Assembly: GCF_006152115.1 (NCBI RefSeq)
Contig: NZ_VDFU01000010.1
Location: 81,679 to 145,678, forward strand
Length of the DNA: 64,000 nucleotides
Direction of reading: 5' to 3'
DNA from: Rubellimicrobium rubrum
Lineage (GTDB): Bacteria; Pseudomonadota; Alphaproteobacteria; Rhodobacterales; Rhodobacteraceae
Made by a program: the position numbers and the translations under genes
The notes under the pieces: generated by a model
Told to the model about the DNA's origin: nothing
Database searches by the model: none
The model's input: only the letters and a program-made list of their open reading frames with translations
Part shown: positions 7,422 through 16,776 of the stretch, piece after piece
Layout of the letters: each line of letters opens with the position of its first letter
Numbering within the stretch: position 1 is the stretch's first letter

Positions 7422-10400
7422 CGAGGGTCTCTATGGCGAACGGCTTGGTCATCATCTCCATACCCGGGTCCAAGAAGCCGCTCGCCTGGGCTGCGGTTTC
7501 GGCGTAGCCCGTCATGAACAGCACCTTGAGCTCCGGACGCCATGCCCGCGCGGCATCCGCGAGCTGGCGGCCGTTGAGCCCGGGCAGGCCGATGTCGGTG
7601 ACGAGAAGATCCACCTGTCCCTCCGCTTGCAGGAGCTTGAGCCCCGACGGCCCGTCTTCGGCCTCTACGATGTGATAGCCCAACCCTGCCAACGCCTCGA
7701 CCACCAGAGCGCGCACGATGGGCTCGTCTTCCACGACCACGACCGTCTCGCCCCCGCTCACGAGCAGATCGGCCGCTGTCTCTGTTCGAGTCTCGCCGGT
7801 GCCCTCCGTCACGCCCTGATGGCGCGGGAGGTAAAGCGTCACCGTCGTGCCCTGGCTCGTTCTGGAGCGAAGCTGAACATGTCCGTTCGACTGCCGGACA
7901 AAGCCGTAGATCATGGACAGACCGAGGCCGGTGCCTTGGCCCAAAGGCTTGGTAGTAAAGAACGGATCAAAAGCGCGGGACATCACCTCCGGAGTCATGC
8001 CTACCCCGCTGTCCGTGGCCTCGATCGTGACATACTGGCCCGGACGGAGATCGCCGATCCGTGCCGCCGACGCTCGATCAAGTTCCACTGTGCCGGTTAC
8101 GATGCCGATCCGGCCGCCGTCCGGCATGGCGTCCCGTGCGTTGATCGCAAGGTTCAGGATAGCGCTTTCAAGCTGGTGCGAGTCGCAAAGCGTGGGCCAC
8201 AGGTCCGTGGCGGTTGCAATGTCGAGCTGGATGGTCTCACCCAGGGTACGGCGCAGCAGTTCCTCCATGCCGGTCACGAGACGGTTGGCGTCGACCGGCT
8301 TGGGGTCGAGCGGCTGGCGGCGCGCAAAGGCCAGGAGGCGGTGGGTGAGCGCCGCCGCCCGCTGGGCCGACGTCATGGCAGCAGTGGCGTAGCGGTCGAG
8401 CCGGCTCGTGTCGCCCTGGGCCAGCCGACTCTGCATGAGGTCGAGCGCACCGATGATGCCGGTCAGCAGGTTGTTGAAGTCGTGCGCGAGCCCCCCGGTG
8501 AGCTGGCCCACGGCCTCCATTTTCTGGCTTTGCCGCAGCGCTTCCTGGGTTGCCTCCAGCTCGGTCTCGGCGCGCAGCCGGTCGGAGATGTCGTAGGCCG
8601 TCTGAGCCGCCCCGATCGGGCGGCCTTCGCGGTCGCGCAGCACGCTGAAGCGTACTTCAAAGGGGACCCGCTCGCGCGCGGGATCGCCAAAGGTCTCGAC
8701 CACAACGAACTCTTCGCCACCAAAGGCCCGGCTCCAGTGGGCAGCGACCTGCGCCCGGTGCTCGGGCAGGTCCGCCAGCAGGTCGAGAAGGTTGTCGCCC
8801 ACCTGCGGCTGCTTGCCGTAGATGCGCTCGAAGGCCGTAACCAAGGCCGGATTGAGAGCTAGGATACCGTGGTGGAGGCTGCAGGCGATGGTCGCCGCAT
8901 CGGAGTTTTCCACGATGTCGGCCAGCACACGGCGCTCGGCCACCACCTTGGTCACACGGGTCTCCAGGGTCTCGTTGAGGCGCCGGAGGTCGGCCTGGGC
9001 GCGCCGCTCGTCGCTCACGTCCACGATGACGATCATCGCGCCCGTGATCTCACCGGCTAGGCTGCGAAGAGGAATGCCATCGACCCGGGTCCAGACCTGC
9101 CGGCCGTCACCAGGGCGGAACAGGAACTCAATTCCTTGCGCCGTTTCCCCTCGGAGTGCGCGGGCGCCCGGGTAGCGGTCGCGGGCCAAAGGTTGGCCGC
9201 TCTCATCCCAAGCTATCCAGCAGGTGTCTCCTGGAGCGAGCTGGGAAGGCAATCTTCCGTCTGGCAGGAAAACGCGAAAGGCGGGGTTGGACAGGGCCAG
9301 TTGTCCGTCATCCCCCATAAATCCTACCCCAACAGGCAGATGCTCGATCAAAGTGGCTAGACGGGCGCGCTCCTCCCGGAGCCGCGCCTCGCTGGCGCGT
9401 AGTCCTTCTTCCGCACGACGTTGCGCCTCGATGCTGCTGAAGGCGGTCACAGCCGCGACAATGACGCCGGCCTCATCGCGCACGGGCGCGCTGCTTACCG
9501 ACAGGCGCCGGCGCTCCTCGCCCTCAGAGCCGCCCAGGCGGTAGACCATCTCCTCCTGCTCGATCGCGGTGCCTGATCGCAAGGTCCGAACTGTGGGGTA
9601 ATCCTCAGGCCCATACGGACGTCCGTCCGGGTGGATGGCTCCGAAGCCCCGATAGCGGCCCAGGTCCTCGCCTTGGGGCCAGTGGCCCAGCAGTTCGGCC
9701 GCTTTGTCATTGAGTGCGAACGACCGTCCTCCCGGCCACGAGGTGATCGAGATCCCGATCGGAGCCTGCCGTATCACGGCATCCAGCAGTCGGCGCTCGG
9801 CTTGGAGCCGTGCCTCACTCTCGCGCAGCGCTTTCTCGTGAGCTCGTCGTTCGGTGATGTCGCGGGAGATGGCTAGGAGCCGCTCGGGCCGGCCATCCTC
9901 ACCCAAGATCGGGCTCACCGTGATATCCCAGCACCGACGGGTACCCTTGAGTGTCGCCACCTCCGCTTCGAAGCGCGCCGTGCGGCCTTCGCGTGCGTCG
10001 GCTAGCGCCGCCTCGGCTTGGACACGGGCGGGTTCGTCCATCAGTCCGGACCAGGGCCGGCGCTGGTAGGGAGCGAAGTTTCCTATTCCCATGGCGACCT
10101 GGCCATGTCTGTTCATGAACTGGAGCGCGCCATCGAGGTCGAGCACTTTGATGCAGTCCGAGGAAGTCTCCAGCAAGTGGTTGACGAACTTGCTTTCCGT
10201 GTGCTGATGCCCACGCCGCTCGATCTCCAGCATCACTAGGTTTGCCAGGGCCTGGAGCTTGGCTTGCGCCTTGGCGTCGAAGTCCTCGCGTGGCTCAGGC
10301 GAGACTACGCAAAGAGTACCGAGCTTGTGGCCGTCGGGCGTGCGGAGCGGCGCGCCGGCGTAGAAGCGGATGAAGGGGCGATGTGTCACAAAGGGACTGT

Positions 10401-10746
10401 CCCGGGTGAGCGGGTTCGTCCGGGCGTCGTGGACGACCATGACGCCCTCGCCCTGGATGGTGGTGGTGCAAAAGGACCAATCGCGGGGCGCTTCGCGCGG
10501 ACCATTGGGCGCCCGCGCCTTGAGCCATTGCCGGTTTGCATCAATCAGCGACACCTCGGCGATGGGGGTATCAAAGAGGGTGCGCGCCAGCTCTACAAAG
10601 CGATCGAAGACAGAATCGTCCGGCGTGTCGAGGATGCTATAGCGGTGCAAGGCAGCTAGGCGCGCCTGCTCCCAAGACGGGGAGCCAGGCTCGTCCACCT
10701 TGGCTGCTTCTACGCCGCCCGCGGCGGACAGGTTGTCTTGCCTCAC
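7381..10746 (-). CDS. GAF-PAS multi-sensor hybrid histidine kinase with receiver
   Basis: A 1121-aa cytoplasmic hybrid kinase. Order: GAF (about 25-180, [18 protein letters not shown]), four PAS-like modules (about 190-305, 320-455, 470-590, 610-735), a HisKA H-box ([19 protein letters not shown], near 765), an HATPase with [14 protein letters not shown] and [12 protein letters not shown], and a C-terminal receiver ([11 protein letters not shown], phospho-Asp in [13 protein letters not shown], Lys in MMTKPFA). The GTG start has only a weak ribosome site. Its last PAS and kinase core closely resemble those of the 1281-aa kinase at 25482-29327, so the two are paralogues. There are no membrane segments. 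The receiver may relay to an unlinked phosphotransfer protein. Confidence 0.9.
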   Translation of the reverse strand: MRQDNLSAAGGVEAAKVDEPGSPSWEQARLAALHRYSILDTPDDSVFDRFVELARTLFDTPIAEVSLIDANRQWLKARAPNGPREAPRDWSFCTTTIQGEGVMVVHDARTNPLTRDSPFVTHRPFIRFYAGAPLRTPDGHKLGTLCVVSPEPREDFDAKAQAKLQALANLVMLEIERRGHQHTESKFVNHLLETSSDCIKVLDLDGALQFMNRHGQVAMGIGNFAPYQRRPWSGLMDEPARVQAEAALADAREGRTARFEAEVATLKGTRRCWDITVSPILGEDGRPERLLAISRDITERRAHEKALRESEARLQAERRLLDAVIRQAPIGISITSWPGGRSFALNDKAAELLGHWPQGEDLGRYRGFGAIHPDGRPYGPEDYPTVRTLRSGTAIEQEEMVYRLGGSEGEERRRLSVSSAPVRDEAGVIVAAVTAFSSIEAQRRAEEGLRASEARLREERARLATLIEHLPVGVGFMGDDGQLALSNPAFRVFLPDGRLPSQLAPGDTCWIAWDESGQPLARDRYPGARALRGETAQGIEFLFRPGDGRQVWTRVDGIPLRSLAGEITGAMIVIVDVSDERRAQADLRRLNETLETRVTKVVAERRVLADIVENSDAATIACSLHHGILALNPALVTAFERIYGKQPQVGDNLLDLLADLPEHRAQVAAHWSRAFGGEEFVVVETFGDPARERVPFEVRFSVLRDREGRPIGAAQTAYDISDRLRAETELEATQEALRQSQKMEAVGQLTGGLAHDFNNLLTGIIGALDLMQSRLAQGDTSRLDRYATAAMTSAQRAAALTHRLLAFARRQPLDPKPVDANRLVTGMEELLRRTLGETIQLDIATATDLWPTLCDSHQLESAILNLAINARDAMPDGGRIGIVTGTVELDRASAARIGDLRPGQYVTIEATDSGVGMTPEVMSRAFDPFFTTKPLGQGTGLGLSMIYGFVRQSNGHVQLRSRTSQGTTVTLYLPRHQGVTEGTGETRTETAADLLVSGGETVVVVEDEPIVRALVVEALAGLGYHIVEAEDGPSGLKLLQAEGQVDLLVTDIGLPGLNGRQLADAARAWRPELKVLFMTGYAETAAQASGFLDPGMEMMTKPFAIETLVTRVRKMIADAEG

Positions 10747-11059
10747 GTTCGTTAGTCCCGTTCTGACTTCGTTCCACCCCTGCCGTCATGCCAAATACTT
10801 CGCTTCTCTGGAAGCGGCTAAACCTAAGATTGTAGAGTTTCCGGATTAGATAAACCTGAACGAGGCAGGAACGAGACGTAGAACAGCCCATTCTGGGACC
10901 GAAAAAGCCTTGCAGGAGCAATAAGCGGAATGTTCTAGAGAAAAGGCCATCTAGACGCCACCGGGCGACAACCGCAGCGAGATCAGTCCCAGGTGGTTGC
11001 TCCGTTAAGGTTCACTAGAGCGGAGATCTGCGATCTGGCGGCCAAACCCTAGATAGGCG
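10747..11059. other. Intergenic stretch before the insertion element
   Basis: About 310 bp between the kinase start and the left end of the IS3-family element. I see no gene, hairpin or repeat to report, except that the last four bases (GGCG, 11056-11059) are duplicated on the far side of the element. The kinase promoter should lie here, but no box is clear. Confidence 0.4.
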
Positions 11060-11122
11060 TGACCTGAGCCCCTGTTTCTCCTCCACGGATGGCTAGAGTC
11101 CGATCCTGAGGAGGGACGGACG

Positions 11123-11389
11123 ATGAAGAAGAGCAGGTTCACCGAGGAGCAGGTGATCGCGATCCTGCGGGAGCAGGAAGCGGGCGTGTCGACGGCCGAG
11201 GTGTGCCGCCGGCACGGGATCAGCAGCGCGACGTTCTACGCGTGGAAGGCCAAGTTCGGCGGGCTCGACGTGAGCCAGGCGCGCAAGCTGAAGGTGCTTG
11301 AGGAGGAGAACGCGCGGCTCAAGAAGCTTCTGGCCGAGGCCATGCTGGACGCGGCGGTGCTGCGCGACGTGGCGGCAAAAAAGTGGTGA
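11123..11389 (+). CDS. IS3-family transposase OrfA
   Basis: An 88-aa DNA-binding subunit. The N-terminal helix-turn-helix ([34 protein letters not shown]) and the C-terminal leucine-zipper-like stretch ([20 protein letters not shown]) are standard for OrfA, which recognises the IS ends and dimerises. The gene ends on AAAAAAG (11377-11383), read A AAA AAG in this frame, just before its TGA. That is the classic -1 frameshift site that produces the OrfAB transposase. The ribosome site GAGGAGGGACGG precedes the ATG. Confidence 0.92.
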   Translation: MKKSRFTEEQVIAILREQEAGVSTAEVCRRHGISSATFYAWKAKFGGLDVSQARKLKVLEEENARLKKLLAEAMLDAAVLRDVAAKKW

Positions 11390-12246
11390 CGCCCACGGCG
11401 CGCCGGGCCGCAGTGGTGCACGCGCGGGCGGCCTTTGCTTTGTCCGAGAGGCGGGCCTGCGTGGCCTTGGGCTTTGATCGGAGCTCGATGCGCTACCGCA
11501 GCGGCCGAGACGACGATGCCGAACTGCGAAAGCGGCTCCGTGGCCTGGCCAGCGAACGACGCAGGTTCGGCTGGCGACGGCTGATGATCCTTCTCGCAAG
11601 AGAAGGGATCACGCCGAACCACAAGAAGCTCAGGCGCATCTACGGCGAGGAGCGGCTCCAAGTCCGACGTCGGGGCGGGCGCAAGCGGGCGCTCGGCACC
11701 CGTGCGCCAATGACCATTCCGCAGGGCCCGAACCAGCGCTGGAGCCTGGACTTTGTCACGGACGCCTTGGCTGACGGGCGGCGCTTTCGGGTGCTGGCCG
11801 TGGTGGACGACTTCACCCGGAAGTGCCTAGCTCTGGTTGCGGACACGTCGCTGTCGGGTCGGCGTGTCGCGCGCGAGCTCAATGCCCTGATCGCCACTCG
11901 GGGCAGGCCGCTGATGGTGGTGAGCGACAACGGCACCGAGCTGACCTCGACGGCGATCCTGCGGTGGAGCCAGGACCGCGAGGTCGAATGGCACTACATC
12001 GCCCCCGGCAAGCCGCAGCAGAACGCGTTCGTCGAGAGCTTCAACGGCCGCCTGCGCGACGAATGCCTGAACGAGACCCTGTTCTGGAGCCTCGACCACG
12101 CCCGCTCGGTTCTTTGTGCCTGGCGGGACGACTACAATCATGTGCGTCCGCATGGCGCCCTGAAGGGGCTGACGCCTGCTCGGGCCGCCGAGCTTGCATG
12201 CGCCACAAACGATGACCACAACAGCAACCCCGGGCTCCAGCCATGA
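11383..12246 (+). CDS. IS3-family transposase OrfB (DDE/rve integrase core)
   Basis: The 287-aa catalytic half. The DDE residues are visible in [10 protein letters not shown] (first Asp), [10 protein letters not shown] (second Asp) and [17 protein letters not shown] (Glu). An HTH_21-type segment ([17 protein letters not shown]) precedes the core. The frame lies -1 relative to OrfA and overlaps it by 7 bp. In this family the active enzyme is usually the OrfAB fusion made by slippage at 11377-11383, while OrfB alone is a minor product. There are no internal stops, so the enzyme is probably functional. Confidence 0.92.
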   Translation: MVTPTARRAAVVHARAAFALSERRACVALGFDRSSMRYRSGRDDDAELRKRLRGLASERRRFGWRRLMILLAREGITPNHKKLRRIYGEERLQVRRRGGRKRALGTRAPMTIPQGPNQRWSLDFVTDALADGRRFRVLAVVDDFTRKCLALVADTSLSGRRVARELNALIATRGRPLMVVSDNGTELTSTAILRWSQDREVEWHYIAPGKPQQNAFVESFNGRLRDECLNETLFWSLDHARSVLCAWRDDYNHVRPHGALKGLTPARAAELACATNDDHNSNPGLQP

Positions 12247-12316
12247 ACGGAGGAGATCAGGGGCTCAGGTCAGGCGCCATCTGAATAGCCGCTGCGCTCG
12301 CACCGTCAGAGCTTTG

Positions 12317-12359
12317 GTTGACTCAGATCAACGGATCAGGGCGTTTCAGCTGATAGCCT
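12317..12359 (+). promoter_or_regulatory. FNR-type box and -10 element upstream of the hemerythrin-like gene
   Basis: GTTGACTCAGATCAAC (12317-12332) matches the FNR/FixK consensus TTGAT-N4-ATCAA at 9 of its 10 fixed bases. A TAGCCT hexamer at 12354-12359 starts 29.5 bp from the box centre, the spacing of a class II FNR promoter (box at -41.5, -10 starting at -12), predicting transcription from about 12366. The same 16 bases and the same spacing occur upstream of the peroxidase gene. The adjacent FnrL-like regulator is the obvious activator, by inference. Confidence 0.8.
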
Positions 12360-12397
12360 TAGGTCGACGCGGTTAAGGTACCGAGCGGGAGAGGGTC

Positions 12398-12877
12398 ATG
12401 CCGCAATCGAGATCTATCGCTTCCACAGAACCGGCCGGACTTCTGGCGGACCTGGATGCCTGTTTTGCCGAGCAGGACAGTCTCTGCAGGAGCCTTGAGG
12501 AGCTGGCCGACAGCTTGCCCGAGCGCCTAAACACCTTAGGAGCCGTGCTCCTGGTGGGGCGCCTCAGCGCGCTGCTCAGGCGGGCTCATCATCTCGAGGA
12601 GACCCAGGTGTTCCCGATCCTGGCCTCGGCTCCGGTCAGGATGCACGGGGACCTCCGGCCGATCCTCAACCGCTTGCGTGCCGAGCACACTGAGAATGAG
12701 GACTATGCCTTGGATCTGGAGGACACGTTGGCTGAGTACTGGGCGCGGCCGGTGGCCCGTGCGGACGCCGAGCGACTGGGATACCTTTTACGCGGCCTTT
12801 TCATCAGTCTGCGCCGGCATGTCGCTCAGGATCGCGACTGGGTCCGCCCGCTCCTGCGGGAACTGGGAGCGCCCTGA
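12398..12877 (+). CDS. Hemerythrin-like (HHE cation-binding) protein
   Basis: A 159-aa protein that appears all helical. Putative diiron ligands fall in the expected pattern: LRRAHHLEETQVFP (HxxxE-like), LRAEHTENE, and RRHVAQDRDWV. Hemerythrin-like domains bind O2, NO or iron; family members under FNR control often help with NO or iron-sulfur repair, which is inference here. The start follows GGGAGAGGGTC. An FNR-type promoter lies about 66 bp upstream. Its 3' end overlaps the convergent FnrL-like gene by 52 bp. It is shorter than the RIC/YtfE family and lacks its N-terminal domain. Confidence 0.78.
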   Translation: MPQSRSIASTEPAGLLADLDACFAEQDSLCRSLEELADSLPERLNTLGAVLLVGRLSALLRRAHHLEETQVFPILASAPVRMHGDLRPILNRLRAEHTENEDYALDLEDTLAEYWARPVARADAERLGYLLRGLFISLRRHVAQDRDWVRPLLRELGAP

Positions 12878-13593
12878 GATCCTTCACCAGCCGCGTTCCT
12901 CAAGGCCTCGTGGTCGGCCACCACCAGACTGCGACTAGTCTCCAGGCTGATGATGCCGGCCTTGCGCAGGCTGGTCACCTGTCGGCTCACCGTCTCCTCG
13001 GTGAGGCCCAGGAAGTCGGCAATGTCGGCCCGCCCAAGCGGGATGTCGAAGGCGCTCTCTCCCTGCTCCTCCGGGTCGGCACGCCGCGCCACCAACAGGA
13101 GAAAGGATGCTACCCGCTCGCTTGCGGACTTGCGCCCCAGCGTCAGCATCCATCCGCGGGCGTCGTCGAGCTCGCGCAAAGCCTGCTCGTGCAGCCGCTG
13201 GTGCAAGGCGGGCGCCTCACGCATCAGCTCTTCTAAGGTTTCTCGAGGGAACGAGCAGAGGCGCACAAAGCCGGCTGCTTCGGCGCGAACCTCGCTCGTC
13301 TGGGCAAAGGGGCGTCCCAGAAAGTCGGGCGCGAACTGGAGTCCAACGATCTGCTGACGGCCATCGGGGAGCGTCATGGTGAGCTTCACGACTCCGGCCA
13401 GAATGTTGGAGTAGCGCCTGACCGGCTCGCCTGGGGCCAACAATTCGGCCCCGGGAGCGGCCTCATGGCGGACCGTATGACGGCTCAGGCGCACGAGTTG
13501 GGAGGGCTCGAGCACGCCACAGACCCCTCGGTGCCGCGCCTCGCACGAGAGGCAAAGTCGCGGGACGTCGGAGTTGTGAACATCGAGCCGCAT
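12826..13593 (-). CDS. FnrL-like oxygen-responsive Crp/Fnr regulator
   Basis: A 255-aa regulator with four candidate [4Fe-4S] ligands: Cys14, Cys17 and Cys25 (CLSCEARHRGVC) and Cys113 (VRLCSFP), the pattern of FNR/FnrL. The recognition helix LTEETVSRQVTSLRKAG has the E-x2-SR arrangement that reads TTGA half-sites. This fits the two TTGAC-N4-ATCAA boxes on either side of the gene, upstream of the hemerythrin-like protein and the di-heme peroxidase. In low oxygen the cluster should be intact and the dimer active. The gene lies divergent from the peroxidase and convergent with the hemerythrin gene. Confidence 0.88.
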   Translation of the reverse strand: MRLDVHNSDVPRLCLSCEARHRGVCGVLEPSQLVRLSRHTVRHEAAPGAELLAPGEPVRRYSNILAGVVKLTMTLPDGRQQIVGLQFAPDFLGRPFAQTSEVRAEAAGFVRLCSFPRETLEELMREAPALHQRLHEQALRELDDARGWMLTLGRKSASERVASFLLLVARRADPEEQGESAFDIPLGRADIADFLGLTEETVSRQVTSLRKAGIISLETSRSLVVADHEALRNAAGEGSQGAPSSRRSGRTQSRS

Positions 13594-13751
13594 GCCTGCT
13601 CTCTTCTGGCCAAGCTATTCGTCACCTGTAGCACCGGCATGGACAGGCAAGGATGGCGGCCTTGCTCAGGGAAAGGTGCGAACTGCCTTGCTCTCCAGCT
13701 GGATCGATAGGAGCAGTTTCTAGGCCCACGCTACGCTCGATAGCTTCTGCA

Positions 13752-13794
13752 GTTGACTCAGATCAACCCGCCGAGAACCGTGGCCTGCTAGCCT
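13752..13794 (+). promoter_or_regulatory. FNR-type box and -10 element upstream of the di-heme peroxidase
   Basis: GTTGACTCAGATCAAC (13752-13767) is identical in all 16 bases to the box at 12317. TAGCCT at 13789-13794 again starts 29.5 bp from the centre of the box. The predicted start of transcription is about 13801, some 23 bp before the ATG. The bases between the box and the hexamer differ from the other copy, so the shared parts look selected rather than duplicated. Confidence 0.82.
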
Positions 13795-13823
13795 CCGACT
13801 ATTGCTCACCGAGAGGCATCGCC

Positions 13824-14990
13824 ATGCTAAGACTTGTTCTCCTGACCTCCGCTCTGGCCCTGACAACCGGTATGGTGCTGGCGCAGCAGGATGGCACGCC
13901 GGAGCAGCAACCGGCGCAGGAAGAAGCGCCAGATCAGGCAGAGGTCACGCCGGCCGAGGTCACGCCGGCCGAGATCGCGCCAGGGTACGCCACGGACGAG
14001 GATCTCCGCCAGGCTGCACAGGACCTTTTCGATGTCATCCTGCCCGCGGCTCCTCCCACCGATGAGGTCCATGCGGCGCAGCGTGACCTCGGCGCCATGC
14101 TGTTCTTCGACCCGCGCATGTCCTCCTCGGGGCTGTTCTCCTGCCAAAGCTGCCACAACGTAGGCATGGGTGGTGTGGACGCGCTCCCGACCTCTGTGGG
14201 CCATGGCTGGCAAAAGGGTCCGCGCAACGCGCCCACCGTCTACAACGCCTTGTTCAATGGCGCCCAGTTCTGGGACGGTCGTGCCGCCGACTTGGCCGAG
14301 CAGGCCATGGGGCCGGTCCAAGCCGCGGTTGAGATGAACAACACCCCCGACCAGGTCGTGACCACCCTTGAGTCCATGAAGGAGTATCTCGACGCCTTCG
14401 GCGAGGCTTTCCCCGACGAGGCCGAGCCGGTGAGCTTTGCCAACTTCGCCACCGCCATTGCCGAGTTCGAGGAAACGCTGGTCACCCCCGGTGCAGGCTT
14501 CGACCGGTGGTTGACAGGCGATGACGCGGCCATGTCGGACGAGCAGAAACGCGGCCTTGCCCTGTTCATGGACTCGGGTTGCGCCGGCTGCCACAATGGG
14601 GTGAACTTCGGCGGGCACGACTACTATCCCTTCGGCGTCGTCGAGCGGCCCGGGGCCGAGGTGCTGCCCGAAGGCGACCGCGGCCGCTTTGCGGTGACCG
14701 AGACCGCCTCGGACGACTACGTGTTCCGCGCGGCACCCTTGCGCAACGTGGCGATCACGGCGCCGTACTTCCATTCGGGCGCGGTCTGGTCACTCCCCGA
14801 GGCCGTCGACATCATGGCCAATGCACAACTCGGCACCGAACTGGCCGAGGCAGACATCGGCGCCATTGTCGCCTTCCTCCATAGCCTCACTGGCGAGCAG
14901 CCGCGGGTCGAGCACCCGGTCCTGCCGGCCCGGACCGAAGCCACGCCGCTGCCCAACCCCTTTGACGATATCATGGAGCAAAGCCGGTAG
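13824..14990 (+). CDS. Di-heme cytochrome c peroxidase (CcpA/MauG family)
   Basis: A 388-aa periplasmic enzyme expected to reduce H2O2 with electrons from c-type cytochromes. The ATG at 13824 follows GAGAGG and begins a signal peptide (hydrophobic residues 4-20, cut near VLAQQ). A Pro/Glu/Gln-rich linker with the short tandem repeat AEVTP follows. Two CxxCH heme sites are present: CQSCH at 107-111 and CAGCH at 253-257. Family segments include MLFFDPRMSSSG, NAPTVYN and FRAAPLRNVAITAPYFHSG. Transcription from the FNR-type promoter upstream predicts low-oxygen expression. The next gene starts about 200 bp downstream. Confidence 0.9.
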   Translation: MLRLVLLTSALALTTGMVLAQQDGTPEQQPAQEEAPDQAEVTPAEVTPAEIAPGYATDEDLRQAAQDLFDVILPAAPPTDEVHAAQRDLGAMLFFDPRMSSSGLFSCQSCHNVGMGGVDALPTSVGHGWQKGPRNAPTVYNALFNGAQFWDGRAADLAEQAMGPVQAAVEMNNTPDQVVTTLESMKEYLDAFGEAFPDEAEPVSFANFATAIAEFEETLVTPGAGFDRWLTGDDAAMSDEQKRGLALFMDSGCAGCHNGVNFGGHDYYPFGVVERPGAEVLPEGDRGRFAVTETASDDYVFRAAPLRNVAITAPYFHSGAVWSLPEAVDIMANAQLGTELAEADIGAIVAFLHSLTGEQPRVEHPVLPARTEATPLPNPFDDIMEQSR

Positions 14991-15023
14991 CGCGCTCGGG
15001 CCTGTTACCACGATCGACACGAT

Positions 15024-15048
15024 CGGTTCCTGCGCCTCGCAGGGACCG
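15024..15048 (+). terminator. Hairpin downstream of the peroxidase gene
   Basis: CGGTTCCTGCG pairs with CGCAGGGACCG across a 3-nt loop: 11 pairs with one G-U. It begins 33 bp after the peroxidase stop. There is no U-tract, so it may be a weak terminator or an mRNA-stabilising hairpin rather than a standard intrinsic terminator. Confidence 0.4.
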
Positions 15049-15192
15049 ACATCGGCATATTTCAAGGATCAACCTGCGCCCGCCACTCAGGGTCGTGGGC
15101 CTTCCAAGCGCCCAAGCATCGCCGACCTTCTGGGGACGTCGCTAGGCGGGTCACAGACGCAGGCCGAACAAAGATCACAAGGAAGACCGTTC

Positions 15193-16776
15193 ATGAGAAC
15201 CGGCCAAGCGACTGACCAGCTGACCTCAGGAGCCTTGAGGCCATCTGCAAAGCTCCTGCCTTGTGCCCCGCAGACTTCATTTGTGGCTGTTTCGGCAGCT
15301 ATTGCTAGCCTCACCTGGACCACCCCTGCGCAAGCCCATGTGAAGTGGTTTGCGCCCTACATCGTCGGGGCTCCCCCGCAGCCCCTTGGCGCCACCCTGA
15401 CCAACGTCTGGTTCTGGACAGCCATCGTGCTCGTGCTGGTGTTCTTCCTGGCCACCCTGGCTTTCGAGCGCTTGCCCGCTGGCCAGGGCGTGCTCGACCG
15501 CATGGACCGCCTCACCAATCCGTTTTGGGGCCGGGCGGACGATTTCATGCGCGTGGCGATCGGCACCTTCTTTGTGGCCATCTATGCCGTGGGCGGGGTC
15601 TATCTCACGCCGGATCTGGCCACCCCCAACGAGTGGGTCTCCTGGTTCCAGCTCCTGATCGCTGGGGGCCTCTTCTGGCGCAAGACCATGCCGCTCTCAG
15701 CCCTGGGCATCATCCTGCTCTGGGCTTTGGCTCTGACCGACTACGATCTGTTCCACCTCCTCGACTATTTGGCCTTAGGCATCGGCGTTGCAGGCTACCT
15801 GGTGCTTGCCGCCTCCGACCGACCCGGCTGGTTCCGGCACCGCTTCGAGGTGCTGCGCTGGGGCATTGCCATTGCGCTGATGTGGTCAAGCCTCGAGAAG
15901 TTCGCCTACCCCGAGTGGTTCAGCCCCCTCGTGAAGGAAAAGCCGTTTCTCACCTTCGGGATGCCCGAGCACGTGTTCGTGCCCATGGCGGGGGTGGCCG
16001 AGTTCACCATGGGCTTCGGGCTTCTCTGGACGCCCCTGGTCCGGCGGCTCTCCGCCGTGGCGCTCATCGTCATATTCTTGTCAGCGGTCTGGCCCTTCGG
16101 GCGCATCGACATGGTGGGGCACGCGCTCATCATGAGCACCATCTTTCTCGTGGCGCTCGACCCCGAGCGCGAGGTCCACTTCGTGCCCCGCGTGAAGCAG
16201 GCCCTCGCGGGCGTGCCGCTGGGGCTGGCCACCGCCATGGTCGTGCTCATCGCCGGCTATTGGGGCACGCACCGGACCATCTACGGACCCGAAGGAGACC
16301 CCGAAGCGGTTGCCGCCGCAGCCGCGATGGCGGCCGAAGGCATGGCCACCCACTCCCACAACCCGGAGCAGCCGCATGGGCCCATGGCCGCGGGCGGAAT
16401 CGGGGCGCCGCCGGACAGGGGTGAGGAGATACAGATCACGGGCCCTGCTGTGGATGCGCCTGCGGATCATGCTGTGGTAGCACAGGAAGCTGCAACGCCC
16501 GACGCCGCGTTCGACGCCATGATGGCAACCATGCATGACATGCCGGACATACCGGCGGCGTCGACGGGCGCGGTGAATGCCGACTTCCTGCGGCTGATGA
16601 TCCCGCACCACCAAGGTGCTGTGGACATGGCCGCCATTGTGCTGGAGCAGACCGACGACCCAGAGGTCCGCGCCTTGGCCGAGCACATCATCGCGGAGCA
16701 GGAGGCAGAGATCGCCGAGATGGAGACCATGCTCCAAGAACTGGGCGCTGAGCCGCCGGTGCCACCGGCGGAATAA
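15193..16776 (+). CDS. Polytopic membrane protein with C-terminal DUF305 domain
   Basis: A 527-aa protein; the ATG follows AAGGAAGACC. After an N-terminal hydrophobic segment ending TTPAQAH there are about eight membrane helices (residues 60-370), resembling DoxX-like or quinol-linked membrane proteins. A Gly/His/Met-rich linker follows (MATHSHNPEQPHGPMAAGG, MMATMHDMPD). The C-terminus (about 455-520) is a DUF305 domain with the MIPHHQGAVDMA signature and a helical EQEAEIAEME tail; DUF305 proteins are ferritin-like and often linked to copper. Membrane-DUF305 fusion is unusual. Its position after the peroxidase suggests a role in metal or electron handling in the envelope, by inference. Confidence 0.75.
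   Translation: MRTGQATDQLTSGALRPSAKLLPCAPQTSFVAVSAAIASLTWTTPAQAHVKWFAPYIVGAPPQPLGATLTNVWFWTAIVLVLVFFLATLAFERLPAGQGVLDRMDRLTNPFWGRADDFMRVAIGTFFVAIYAVGGVYLTPDLATPNEWVSWFQLLIAGGLFWRKTMPLSALGIILLWALALTDYDLFHLLDYLALGIGVAGYLVLAASDRPGWFRHRFEVLRWGIAIALMWSSLEKFAYPEWFSPLVKEKPFLTFGMPEHVFVPMAGVAEFTMGFGLLWTPLVRRLSAVALIVIFLSAVWPFGRIDMVGHALIMSTIFLVALDPEREVHFVPRVKQALAGVPLGLATAMVVLIAGYWGTHRTIYGPEGDPEAVAAAAAMAAEGMATHSHNPEQPHGPMAAGGIGAPPDRGEEIQITGPAVDAPADHAVVAQEAATPDAAFDAMMATMHDMPDIPAASTGAVNADFLRLMIPHHQGAVDMAAIVLEQTDDPEVRALAEHIIAEQEAEIAEMETMLQELGAEPPVPPAE

Larger units (their letters stand above)
11060..12272 (+). mobile_element. Intact IS3-family insertion sequence (IS407-type), 1213 bp
   Basis: Both ends read TGACCTGAGCCCCTG inwards as a perfect 15-bp inverted repeat, and the similarity continues through a CTCCTCC block. 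A 4-bp direct repeat GGCG flanks the element (11056-11059 and 12273-12276). Four-base duplications are typical of the IS407 group of IS3. Two overlapping frames, orfA and orfB, fill the element, joined by an A6G slippery site. Intact frames, intact ends and a matching target duplication suggest recent insertion. Confidence 0.93.

Noticed and set aside
7243..8862. Long plus-strand open frame opposite the 1121-aa kinase
   Set aside because: It is antisense to a well-supported kinase and has no recognisable domain; GC-rich codon bias keeps it open.
15345..16424. Plus-strand Arg/Ala-rich open frame inside the DUF305 fusion gene
   Set aside because: Out-of-frame shadow with composition typical of misread GC-rich DNA.
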